Source: Callaeas wilsoni
Lineage: Eukaryota; Chordata; Aves; Passeriformes; Callaeidae
Reading direction: 5' to 3'
DNA: 64,000 nt
Assembly: GCA_013398955.1 (NCBI GenBank)
Contig: VWPU01002115.1
Location: 186,001 to 250,000, forward strand
Shown here: in pieces, positions 50,417 through 63,003 of the stretch
Position numbering within the stretch: position 1 is the stretch's first letter
Layout: each line of letters begins with the position of its first letter
Notes under the pieces: generated by a model
Seen by the model: only the letters and a program-made list of their open reading frames with translations
What the model was told of the DNA's origin: nothing
Databases searched by the model: none
Position numbers and translations under genes: made by a program

Positions 50417-53361
50417 TAAGTAACGTTTACTCTTTCATTTAACTTATATAGTGACACCTATAAAAATCTATCCTCCTAGAGGTCTGTACCTCTATCTTGA
50501 AATAGCCAAAAAGCTTGTCTTTTGGAGGAGGAGACACACTTGTGGTGGTGGTGTTTGTGCCCTCCCACTAAGCCATGTGTAGATTACTGATTGTGACCCT
50601 GACAAGACTGATCCATCTCCTTTATTAATACAGTGCCAGGTATAATGGGTTCCCATCCATCATAACTATAATAAACAATATAATAAAAACATGCATAACA
50701 TTATCACTGCCAATGCTTTCTAAACAATGTGAATGCGGAAACATTGCAACAAAAAGAGAATTTTTCAAATATGATTGGTAAAATGTGACATAGCACACAA
50801 AAATGTGCTAAACCACTACCTTTTAAAGGAACACCACCTCTCCTTTCAGTGCTGTGTTGCTGTTTAGCAGAGACTAACAGATCATGAATTATGTGATGAC
50901 AGTGGAAATCAGGATGAACTCATCTGTTTCCTTTCATTGTGAACAAAGCTGGCTAAGTCCACACTGTTGTGCAGTGTACCAGGGTATCTCAGTAAAAGCC
51001 CCTATTTAAGAAAATACATTATGTAAGTCTGTGCTAAGTCCCATAGTCAAGCTGTTTTGTTCAGCATAAACATCACCTTAAAAGGACACCTTGGCTTGTG
51101 TCTGTAGGGTGAAGTAGCTTCAACTGAATAGATAAACTTTTCAAGGTGAAACAAAAGCTGGGTGACAGTACAAACTTATGCAGAATATCTTCAGCGAAAG
51201 ATTTTTTGGTTGTTGGTAAATAGAAGTGTTACTTTTGTAGAGGAGCTTGCATAATTTTAGTAGGAGTACTATGCTTATTGTGTTACATTTTAGTACTAAA
51301 AGTTTTATTGAGGGATGCAAGTGAAAGGTTTGATATATTTTTTTCCTCATATTTAATAATGATTTTCTCAAAACCCATCCAGTTTCAGTTTTGTAAATGT
51401 GTAGATGCTGAAGGGGAAATGGTGATTTATTGGCTTAGATTAGAAATGTAAAATACTTTTTTTGTGGTTAAACTCTTCCCAGTTTCTAACCAGTCCTACC
51501 TCACACATGTAATTTATTGTCTTTGCATTCAGCTCTGATCAAAATTAGGCCACACAGGACTCTGATGATCACCACATTGCTGAAATCATTCTAGTTATGA
51601 TGGATTATTCTTCTCTGCTTCCCAACACACTTCTTGCATAGTTTGAAAACCAGCTTCCATGATCCTCATCTTCTAGGTGGGAGGGGGAAATGTAAATTAA
51701 TCTAACAGAGACAGTAATTAAATGTGCTACTTTGTTTTTTTGGTTTCCAACTCCTTGCCTCTGTTATGGTTAGGGAACAGAGATAGGTGCTGAGTAGAAA
51801 ATGTCAAAGGAAAGGTTTATTTTGTGAGGGAACTTTGTGGTAGTTATGTGCACCTTTCTGCAAGTTATGGCAAACTGTGTCCCAGAGACTGGTTAGGTGC
51901 AGTTGATAGGCAGCACTTTTAAACTAAAAGGGACTTTTACTCCTACTCTAAAAGCCCCAAAATACAGAATTCTTTCATTTTGTCAACTTGTAAATATTTT
52001 TTATGACCTGTACAACTTCATCCAGCTCTTGCATGACTATCTTGAGGAGTTTTCTGTGTGTTCAGTAAACAAAAGTTAAGCAATTGATGTCTGTGAGGTT
52101 TAGGGCAGGAGCTGGTGATGAGACTAGTGTGAAATTCAGTAGCAAAAAGCAGGGATTATTACATAACACCTAAAGAGTAGAAGCCCAAGAAGCAGGATAG
52201 ATCATCATCTAACATTCAGCAACCTGATACCCTCTATAGCAGAGTGGAAAATGCTCTGACATTCATGAGCTTAAAGAAAAGACTTTTCAGCTAATGAAAA
52301 ATGTTTAAACTTGCAGCAAGCATGAAACAAACTTGACTGCTTTCCAGTTTTGTTTTGGGTGCCCATTACCCTCCGTGCCCACCTGGATTATTTTGTCAAC
52401 AACTGAAAGAAAACTGCTGAAATGAAAACAGTGTTTCCTGGTTCTTTTGGCTATGCATCCCACCCAGGTACCTCCTGCTAAAAGTACTACAAGGATCCAA
52501 TCAGGAAGGAAATTTACCTACAGGATTTTCACAATTCTATTAAGAAATAGAATTTATAATTTTTTTTCTCAGAATAATCTCCCTTCAACACTTCAATACC
52601 GTGATGTTTTGTTTAGTCTAATGTAGGTTTTTGGTAGTATCTAGTCTAAAAATGAATCTAATTAACAGATGAGTTTAGGAAATCCCTCCTGTAATTTGGC
52701 AACTAAATGAATAGGGCATATCAGTATCTGACAAGCAAGTTCCACTTAAGGCTAATGTAACTATTACCTCATTAGTACAACTTTCCACTCTGCTAATAAA
52801 ACCTTTCTTGCATTTAAAATATGCATTTGACGAAGGAGTAGCTGAATTTATGTGAAATTGACTTTGTGAAATTATGATGTCTTTATTGATACTGTCTAGC
52901 TTTATAAATGTTTATCTTGACTATGTTTTATTGTGATTAAAAAAGGTTGCAGATACTCTGCCAGTTTTGTAAAGTGAGCTGTTGGAGCTTTTTTTGTTCA
53001 AGAGGTGGGTAGGGTATGGAGAATAGTCCAGCTCCAGAGAGGAGGCCCCTCACAGGCCATATGAATCCACTTACATGTAAATTGCTTGTCTGTATGAATT
53101 AAGGTGAAGGTTATGAAAGAACTGCATTTCTGTGTTTATTGTAGGATTTTTGACAGTCTCTTTCCTCTTTCAAGTAAATTTGGCTTAAGTCCATAGTCAG
53201 TACAGTTTTAAGTAAACTCCTCTTTTGTTACATTAACAAGGTTATAACATCACTGAGGCAGATTTCCAGCTGCAAGAATTGAGGCCTGAGCATGCAGACT
53301 AAGGGGATAATTAAAACCTTAGGGTGAGTGAGTTAAACTACCAACTAAAATTGGATAAAAG

Positions 53362-53385
53362 GCTAATTGTCTATGGACAATTAGC
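53362..53385. repeat. perfect 10-bp hairpin with 4-nt loop
   Basis: GCTAATTGTC (53362-53371), loop TATG, GACAATTAGC (53376-53385): a perfect stem-loop. It is too short for a microRNA precursor. Confidence 0.9.
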
Positions 53386-56300
53386 AACATAATGTGTGTT
53401 TCTAAAGATCTGTGAAATAAAGATAAATATTCGTGATCTTTTAATACCTTTTAAAATTCTCAGATTCAGATTATATTTTAGGGCATAACAAAAATTAAGA
53501 GAATGTAAATAAAAGGCCAAGGAATTATTTCCCAGATATTGTTTTATTTTAGTTATTAATTGAAAAACAGAATCCTTTTGAAGACTTAAGTGATTTTCTG
53601 ACTTTCTTTACAGTTCAGGAAGCATTTTTGTGTAGGAAGTATGAACCTCACTGTGTGATACAGTATATCAGAATGGACTGGTCGGTGCTTTGTCGAAATT
53701 TGTCATCTCTCTTTTTCCTTCCTCCTTTTTTTCATTATTGAGAGTGGAGTTACATACCTTTGGTGACCCTCAAGAAGATGACATAAAGTCAGGCAAGATG
53801 ATACATTACCACAAAGTTAAAAAACCAGAATGGGTTGTAGTGGCAGCTTGTACTGAACTAAATGGATTGTGAAGGCCCATTTGTTATTCATTAGGAGAAG
53901 GAGAGCAGATACTGTTCTGCCTTCATAGGGAGCCTTTAAACTTAAGGTCATTTTACACTAGTACCCTTGTGGCATGGACAGCATTTAATACATTTTTAAC
54001 AGCTTTTACATTTCCATGGTTTGCAGCAGTGCTTGTTGAATAATTTCTCTAATGAAGGTGTTTTAAAGTAGTTTAGAGTTACTTTGGGGGGAAAAACAGG
54101 AAAAAAAAGAAATAATTGGGTTGATAAAGTGACTTTATATACTAAAGAGCTAAGCAGGCAGAACGTATTGCTGTAAAGTAATGCATGCTGATTCCCCCTG
54201 CTACAGAAGTACATCCCTAGGGAACTATGCTTTTTTGTTGTTGTTGATTTTGTTTGGGGAGGGCTGTTTTTTAAAATGTAAGTAGAATTAAAGTTGTTTT
54301 TTTTCACACTGGTCATTCCTCTGGGGAAGGAAGGTCTGAAGAGAGAAATTTAGACATATTTTTGAGCTATTTCTTAGTTGTTTAGGAGTCTGATGGAGAA
54401 CATTCAACATTTTGGCATTTTTTTGGGAAAGTGTGCATAATGTCTATCAAAACCATTGATGTGGGAATCTAAGGAACCCATCACAAAATGAACGTGGAGT
54501 GGAGGGTAGAATTTTACTGATCAAAACAAATGTTGATTATTTCATTGCCTCTCAAATGGTTCAGTGGTGCTGTGGAAAGACAAAGCAGAAAGGTAGGTAC
54601 CAATATGAAACACTGAGAATAATTTTTTCAAAAGTGCTGAACAATTCAAAATTTTATTAACTTAATGATTTGTAACTCTAAAGAAAGATTTAATAAACTC
54701 AGCTAAAGGAAGTAATAATTTCACAAGCTCACGTTTTATTTCAGGCGATAGCCTTTCATATTTACTGCCTTCGAATTATGTTGTGGATTTAGCTGTCAAA
54801 AACCAAATTACAGTGACTTTATTTCTGTTCAAAGTATTAGAACACAAATGATGTACTGAATTTCAAGAATTGTTTACAAATAAACTTAATTAAGAAAGTG
54901 CTAATTTAAACATATGATGGTATTTCTTCCTGCAGCCAGTGCATCCTTTATTTTCTTGTTTAGCAGATTAGCAGCATTCATTCTTTGCTTCATTACAGAT
55001 GGCTTTCACTGCAGTTTTTTTATTGATTTTACTATTTTGTGAGGATAAATTCTGACAAACTGCATGTGGATCACAATCAAGATATGAGGAAGAAAAATGA
55101 CTTGTTCTTTTGGAGCAGAACGGTTGTTTTTCTGAGATTTTGAACACTACATATTTTAACATTGAAAGATTGTTCAACTTTAGAAAATAGCAAGCTTTAA
55201 ATAACATTATAAATGCAAGTATGATTGCTTTTATTTAAGAGAAGAGTAGAATGTAAGAAGCTGTGAACTCTAGAAGCCTTGTTATTTGAAATATATATGT
55301 TTTCAATAAAATTAAACTCTTGTAACATACGTTTAATGTTCTGTTGCAGCAGTATTACTGACTTTTCCTCTAAAAGAAATATTTGTCTTCTTTTACCTTT
55401 TCAGTAGCTTCACGCAGTCATTGGTGGTTTGTGAATTAAAGCTGTTTTAATGAAAACTGCTTTAATCTCTCTAAGGTTTTACAAGTTCTTCAGACATTTG
55501 AAAATACAGACTGGCAATGTATGTCCATTAAACATGTCAAGAGTAGTTTTGTTTGGTTAGAAAATGAACCCCATCACTTTCGTTATTCTAGATTTCTGAA
55601 AATGCAGTGGAGAGACTGTTATCATCCTGTGTCCAAATGATAGCCTAAGAAACACATAGTGCCACTACTTTTATTTGTAAAAATGTGTAAAGAGAATACA
55701 AAGAATTCTGTGTAGGCCAGGCATACTAACCCTAGGAATTCTAAACTGGGCTATGGTATGAATTCCATTCTAATTTTTTTTTTCCAAGCTAATACATGTA
55801 ATTAATGGTAGTCGTACAGCATTGCCTGAAACTGTTTATTTTTAATTTATGATACCTTACAACTGTATTTTTGTGGTTTTAACATATTTGTCAGAAATGT
55901 GCAATAAAGAAAATCTCTGTAAAAGGAGAGTTCTGATTTTAACTACCTAGGACACTTTGTTGTCGTCCCTTTAGCACAGAGCTGTCTCTTAAGTTGAGGA
56001 CTTTACTCTCCCTAGTTCTGAAGCTACTTCTGGCACAGTCCTGACTCAAACACCTCTTGGGTTGCCATTGCTTGGGCATCTTGTTAACATCTTCAGATGG
56101 ATTTTGTAACAGCTGTGATCAAGAAAACACGAGGCAGCCAAAACAATTCCTGTGTGCCTCCAGAATGTTCTCTGTGTTGTGTCATTAGGATGGTTCCTGT
56201 GACAGTACTGTGCCAACTGGGGCTTTCCTAAAAGAATTCCAGATGTTTATTCTGCCACTGGAAAGCAGTACATTTAGTCACATGTTTTGATTCAGGAAAA

Positions 56301-57913
56301 ATTTCCAGAGCTAGCACAGGTTAAAAAACCACAACAAACCAAAGCAAATTAAACAATAATAATCTCTTGAACACTGGCACACATCACACAGTTCACAGTA
56401 ATGACTATTGAACTGAGTAGAGACACTAGGAAGAGAAAAATCTTTTCTAGAAGGGGTGTTCATATTGGCATCCTGTTACAGTGAATCCGTTGAGACCTCT
56501 AAAATTAAATTAATATTCACTAAAATAAGATACTAAATTTGTCTCAGCTGATCTGCAGTTATCTTTGAGTTTGCCTGCTATAAATAGTGTAAGAAGAGTT
56601 TGCTTGTAGTAGTGTTCACAAACCCACTAAATTTTTAGTTTGTTTTAAATAGTGGTGACTGTATGTGTGCATCCTTGGCTGAAATTTGATTATAAAAGTA
56701 GTCTACCCCAGTCTCTGGAAAGACATGTAAAAACCCCAGACACAGGTGATAGGCAGGCTGACTTTTATAAGAAACAGCTTTCTTCCTATCCTGCATTTTT
56801 AAAAAGTAGCTAGGTTTTGAGATAGTAGAAGTGTACCTATGGTGGCTTATTTTCTTTGATCCTGTGCAAGTCAGCCCTATGAGTGATCCAATTCATCTGG
56901 GCAGACTGACAGTTTGACCTCTCTCACTTACAGAATGAAGTGGCTCCTTTTGCTGTGGCACAGAAGAGACATGGTGTGGTAGGATTTGTGGGAATCTGCT
57001 AATGGTTAGAGCTTTACAGTGTGCCTGCTTCCATCTAGGATAGCTAAATCTAAGTCTGTGCAAATGATCAAATTTAACTGAATACAATTACAATTTTCAA
57101 TTACAAGAATAAATTGAAAAAATATTGAAAGGCTAGATACATTGTAATCCACAGGCAAAATCTAGTAGTGGTTGTGGGTTTTTTTCTGTGTTACTCTGTT
57201 ATCATAAAGCAAGCAGGGAGTTGCTCTAAAGTGAGTGTAAGGAAAATAGCCTGATTTGGAAGACTCAGTATTGTGGTAAATCTGGTAAGACTATGAGAGG
57301 AAGAAAATCTTCTTCATTTATATTCCTTCAGGTGACTAAACCTCAGACTAATAAGAACAGTGGCAGATTAATGGACCACCAGGTAAAAGATTCGTGTTGA
57401 GAGCAGATATCCTGCCTTATGAAGGAATTAACTCATTTCTGTACCAAGTGATTCTTTGGACACTGACCACTGTGGCTGGAGCATGTTTTGTAGATGAGAA
57501 AGATCGTAAGTTCTTCTGTGTAGAATTTACATGAAAACAATGTAAATGCATAGAGAGAATATTTGATGTGTTCTAATCCCAGTGCTGCTGCGCCACTTGT
57601 TTCTAAATCTGTTGAACCACAAAGCAGTCAGGTAGGGGGTCTCCAAAAAAAAAGCAGACAATGGGTAATACAGAGGATGTTATCTGTCCTGTGTTTGTAC
57701 AGGCAAGAGTTTATACCAGTTCAAGGTGAAGAACAGCAGGTTCCAGGGTCCTACTTGCCAAATCTAAGGAAAGCCTGGAAAACTCTATAGTTCCCTAAGT
57801 TAAGGAAGCAGTACTGGGACAAGAGCTGAGCTCAAAGGAACTGCGCAGTAATGTACTGTATATTCTTTCTGAAATGTTAATGGACTACACTTTGTAGGCA
57901 GGTCGTAATAACA

Positions 57914-57947
57914 GTCAAAAGTCAATTGTTGAAGTCAAAGTCAAAAA
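57914..57947. repeat. short tandem AGTCAA(A) units
   Basis: CAGTCAAAAGTCAATTG and then GAAGTCAAAGTCAAAAAAAG hold four copies of AGTCAA with slightly variable spacing. Confidence 0.7.
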
Positions 57948-58530
57948 AAGGAAGGTGAAGACATTAATTAATTAAGATGTGTAAGAGGGAAAAGCTTTGG
58001 CAAAACAAAAGGAAACACACTCCAGTGAGAAAAAAGTATTTGTCTGAAATCTGGTACAAGCTAGGTTTTCCTCCATTGGAAGGTAGGGGAATTGTCTATG
58101 AAATTTTGTGGCTCTGGAGGCTTTAAGCTGTGTCACCTTCAGATATTTTGACAGTGTGACTGGCTCCCTTGGAGTCACAGCTGGATAGTCTGGGGGTAGC
58201 AAAACATATTTTCTTAGGAAAATAATAGAGCCATCATGTCAGTACCATGTGGTGAATAAACATGGTTGATAACTGTTACCTTAAAATTCCTGCGATCAGA
58301 CATGATTTTTTTAGATGATTTTTTTTCCACTAGTGGAAATGCGTGATCTGATCTTCAGCTGGTTTATAACTAGAGTTTAGAGCTTGTAATACAACAAAAC
58401 AGGCTGACATTTCAGTAGCAAAAAGCTCCTGGTTAAATGAAGTGAGCTGCAAGAAGCAGTAGTCATGACACAGTTAGGCAGAGACAGATGTGCAGATGAA
58501 TAACTGAAATTAATGGCAGGCACCCTTAGA

Positions 58531-58570
58531 GGGCTGGTTAATCTGCCGGTAGAGCATCTGTCTCTTTTCT
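58531..58570 (+). repeat. tRNA-like 5' half (A box), possible SINE or tRNA fossil
   Basis: GGCTGGTTAATCTGCCGGTA followed by GAGCATCTGTCTCTT resembles the 5' half of tRNA-Lys (GCTAGCTCAGTCGGTAGAGCAT...CTCTT), including the A-box core and a CTCTT anticodon-loop-like end. The 3' half and a B box (GGTTCGANNCC) are absent, so it is not a functional tRNA. It could be a decayed tRNA-derived SINE head or coincidence. Confidence 0.3.
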
Positions 58571-61500
58571 ACCCACTAGTACATCAGCTCATAAAAAATA
58601 CAAATGAGCCCAATAGCAGCAATAGCAGCAGGAAGCAGGAGTATCTGCTTCCTAATTAGTGAAACTTCAGAGAAGCATTTCCTATAGCTCTGTATCTTTT
58701 TCCACCTTTTAAGCAAAGTTGTTAGAAGTATGAAGACTGAGTTCTTGGGGCAGGGGGAGATAGAGCAGTGGAATGAATCAATAAAAAGAAGAATTTATCT
58801 TGAATTATTTTGGTTAACAGTATATTTAAGGGTTTTAATGATGAAAAAGATATTAATATTTTTGATAAGTGTTTTTTGTATGCTGGAGATGGACTGTCTT
58901 GTATGGGTTATATTTTTGTTCATGTTGTAGCCCGTTAATAGCAGCGCTGTTAATAGATCATGTGATATTATGGTCATTCTGAGCTATTAGGGTAGCAAAT
59001 TCTCCTGTTTTGCACAGCTAGGGCCAACCTAAGGAAAAGTGATCCAAGGATGTCTTTTCCTGATAGCATGGAAAATTTCATGAACTATGTGTATAATGTT
59101 GAAAGAAAAACAAAGCTGCCACTTGGGGTGGGAGGAAATGCCCTTTCCATATGCTGAAAATAGAAAAACAGGGTAGAGAAGACTGACGGAAAAAAACCAC
59201 CAATATTCAGGTTTAGACTGATTCTTTTTCCTGTAGTTGTGGAAAAGCCGAAAAATAAAAGTGAGATGGACAAGTAGAAAGAGGAGGTCACTGGTCAAGA
59301 GGTACATTAGGGATTGTTCAATTGTAGTGATAACTGGAACTGATAAAGTTAGCTAAAGGGGTTTCTAGCACTGAAAAACCCCAGAGGATGTAAACAACTT
59401 TGTTCTCTCTGTCTTCCTTCTGAAATTGCCCAGTGAAAGCTAGAGCTTGCTTCAAGCACTCGCTTACAATTTATCTTCTCTTTGACCTTTTGTTTGCATA
59501 TGCTGCCTAATATATAGCAATTACCTCAAAGCTATTTGTAGTTATCATTTGAGATCATGTGGCTGGTTATGTGAACTGCTTTTATTGAAAAGTTGGAATA
59601 AAAATGGTTCCAGGCAAAACAACCAAAAGGCAGAATTGTAAAACTGGTTGCACATGTGTTTAGTGTAATGAAATTTATGCCTGGCTCTTTCCCTAATGCT
59701 GCATAATAGATCATGATGATCTTATTTCTGTACAATGTCATCTCCTGTGTGTCTGGGTTATCTGACTGTTACACTATTGTTCAAATTGATTTGAGTGCTT
59801 TTTTCTCTCCTTTTCTCTTCTCCCCTCATAAAGACTTATCATGTAGACTTATATGTTTCTTTATTTCTTTTAATGACCTAGTTTATGCTTATCAGCAGCC
59901 CTTACAAAGGTATTCAGGTACTTTCCTAAACTGAAATACTCTGCCCCTTCACAAGTTCTTCGACTGTGTATTTATCCAGAGTCATGTTTAGAGGAAAGGG
60001 CCTCCAAGCATGAAAGATCCAGATGGCAACAACAGACAGCAATGATGCACATTTTAAGTTATTACAGTGATGTACTGTCTTGTAAACCTGTATGATTCAC
60101 TTCAGAATTTTGTTCATTCAGTTTTACAAGATCTTTGTCAATTTTTCTGTGCCTGTCTACATCTGTAGAACACATACATGCACACACACATATTTTGTAT
60201 TTGTCAGTGATGTGAAAGACCCTTTAACCCCCTTCTGCTGTCTAATAGGTTCAGGAATTACTGCTTTTAAAAGCACTTATTGACCTGATGGAGTCAGGAA
60301 AATCACATACTTTTAAAATGCAAGGTTTTCTATGTCAGGAATATTATTCATTAGCAAAATTGTTCATTTATCTAAATTTATCCTTAGCCTATGCTTAAGT
60401 ACTTCCTATATGTCTGTAATTACCAGCTGACATGCCAGTTCCACACCGATGGAGTGTCAAGAGATTCTGAAGCTTTGCTCCCTCTAGGGAACCTCAGGGA
60501 CCAAGAAGCATATTAGCCATTTAGAACAAAAGTAGTTGTATCATTGCACAAAATTTACAACATTTATGGAATTACTTAAATAATTCCTATTTAAGGACAA
60601 AAGCATTTGTGTTTCCTTACCTGCCTTCTCCACACAACAAATATATTGGCTGCCAATTTCATACAGAGTTTGTTTATCTTTGACACAGTAGGGATGGCCT
60701 GCACTTTCTCAATCATCTGCTGTATTTGCATAACCTCACAGAGTTAATGGCTGCCATTCTGACAAATTAAGCTGGTTTCCTATGTCTTTAATGGATTAAG
60801 TCCTCTTGGACAAGTTATACTTTATTTTAATCCATGAATAGTGCTTCCTAAGTGTTGTAAATAATACATTCATTTGTTTAATTCTATTGTCTTTTGACTT
60901 GTGTGCTAAAAAACATATATGTGAAGAATGCTAAACAAATATGGAACAAAACGAGTTATTTATCCATATAAAGACAGAATTAATGATTATAAATAGTTAA
61001 TAGAAGAAAAAAATCAAGTTATGCTTTGATTACTGTCAAATATTTGAAAACATTTTCTCTGTGATAGTATTCATACTTTTTAAGCTTTGATTTCATTACA
61101 GTAAAATCTTAGTTCTGAAAATTACCTCATTTACACTGTGTGCTCCAAGTGTAGCAGGAACATTGCAGCATACGGTTCATATGATAAACGAGTTCCCTGA
61201 CAGCTGCAATATACATTGGATATGTGTGTCAGTATGTGTGAACAGGTTAGAGGCAAAATATCAGAATGGAAGGCATGCTAATCTTGTAAATTCCTGAAAA
61301 TGTCATGTTTTGCAGGTAAGGTTGCGTTTAAAAATAACAATCTGTGGGAATTGAACAGCACTGAATCTGAGGCAACATCACCTACCTATTTATAGAGCAG
61401 TATTTTGGCAATTTGTAAGTGGTCTACAATGGACATATTCTTCAAGCATCCTCATATGGTAGAGGGGTAGTGCTTCTGCAGTTTTTACTCTACAGTTAAC

Positions 61501-61879
61501 TGGAGGTATAAAGCTAATTCTTTTCATGTTAATGAAACTTTTTACTGGAGTTTTTTTCAGTGTGAGCTTTAGGCAATATACTAATTTCAGACTGCTTCAG
61601 GCTGTGCATTTCCTGCTTTGCTGCCTGTGCATTTCTTCGGAAATACACCTGAGTGTTGGGAATGCAAATGTGCATCTCTGTTCATCACACTGGCATTCGT
61701 TTAGATAAATGAGATTTTTTTAACTCCACAAAATTTGTGATATGATGCTTGGATTAGAACTGCCTTGTAACTGAAATGTTGTATTTAGTCACATAGTAGA
61801 GCTAAGTGCAGAGGAATTGAATTGTTCCTGGCTACCAGACCTTCATTCAATTCATTAGACCACACATACACTGCCCTGA
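58571..61879 (+). other. ERC2: second ERC2 intron, non-coding
   Basis: AT-rich intron without recognised elements. About 60580-60900 has the texture of conserved non-coding DNA, with ATTTGCATAA (POU/octamer type) at about 60725-60734, but this is not tested. Confidence 0.6.
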
Positions 61880-61896
61880 TTTTTTTTTTTTTTTTT
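61880..61896. repeat. poly(T) run, T17
   Basis: Seventeen consecutive T. If the block to its right were a minus-strand retroposed copy this would be its poly-A tail, but no AATAAA lies at the right distance and no target duplication was found. Confidence 0.9.
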
Positions 61897-62158
61897 GGTA
61901 ACATGTCATATCTCTGGCAGTGTTCCTAAATTCTCTGTTTTGCATGCACAGGCTTATAAGGCTGTGTAAGCAAATCTGAAGATTCCCTTTCTTCCATTTA
62001 AGTCCTGAGCATAAGGTCTCTCCATGGACTATAGAGTAAAACAATGCTATTTGTGAGATATGACAACAAAATATTAAACAGGAGCTTAATTTTCCCCATC
62101 CTCCTCGGGACCATGACAGTGGACCTCCTACTGGGAAATACAATGATCTATTATTAAA

Positions 62159-62836
62159 ATGACAGCCCCACCTTGGGAGACAACAGCCCAATTCAAAGGA
62201 CAGAGCCAAAAGTGCCTCCACTACCACCACCAGCAATTGGGATCAGCTGGTGCACTAACAATCCCTAGATTTAAACATCTGGTGGCAGGGCTTTCTCAGT
62301 GGAGGTCTGTTGACTGTGGAATTCTCTTACATAGACACATACATGGTTTAACAAAGCCAAAGTTTTTTTATCCTCAGGGTACAGTGTCAGGCGATTTCCT
62401 TTCCCAGGCAGAAGCATTTGCTGATGGTTCCACTGGCATCCAGTGCTGCATTACAAGAATTGTCCTGGAGGGATACAGCCAGCCTTGCCAGAGGATATGC
62501 TGCTCTGCAGTGTCAGTTCTTCAGCAGCTCTCCACAACTAGCAGAGCCCTTGAAGGAGTGCAGTGTTGGAATATATCTTATTCTTCCATGGGAATTTGTC
62601 ATTTTTGCACATTATATCAGTTTTACATAAGGGGTTGCACACAGCTGGGAATTAGGAAGTCAGGATGTATATGCTCTCCTGTTCTGCATCCTAGATCTTA
62701 TGTTCAACTGCCCAATTTCCCAGGGTGCTTCTTTAATTCATCTCCCCAAAATGGGAAAACTTCATTTTTGTTTTGCAGGTGTGGTTCTGCAATGCTTTTC
62801 CCCATCTGTATCACACCTATAAAATATGTCTGTTAA
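62159..62836 (+). other. longest open frame in the window, status unknown
   Basis: A 225-codon ATG-started frame, the longest here, within a block (about 61900-63060) of more balanced composition than its surroundings. The predicted product is Cys/Ser-rich with no signal peptide, no membrane segment and no domain I recognise. There is no continuation of ERC2 phase and no clear splice context. Other frames across the block on the minus strand (61847-62236, 62863-63066) are also open for their length. This suggests an old transposon or retroviral remnant, or simply locally low stop density. I do not call it a gene. Confidence 0.3.
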
Positions 62837-62981
62837 AGAAAACATTGCAAAACCACTTGAGGTTACTGTAAAAAAATAACCAAGCTACTACAAGCAGCCA
62901 GTTGCAGTGGCAAAGAGAACACAATGATTTTATCTTGCAGCTGTGGCCTGTTGTCATACCTCATGGAGTATGGGAGGTCAT

Positions 62982-63003
62982 ACCTGGGAGGTATCTCCCA
63001 GGT
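62982..63003. repeat. perfect 9-bp hairpin with 4-nt loop
   Basis: ACCTGGGAG (62982-62990), loop GTAT, CTCCCAGGT (62995-63003). A related GTCATACCT motif occurs twice just upstream (62953 and 62978), giving a cluster of short inverted and direct repeats. Confidence 0.85.

Larger units (their letters stand above)
50417..58530 (+). other. ERC2: second ERC2 intron, non-coding
   Basis: AT-rich intron with no recognised repeat family or exon. It contains a perfect 24-nt hairpin (53362-53385) and a tandem AGTCAA-type repeat at 57914-57947. Confidence 0.65.
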
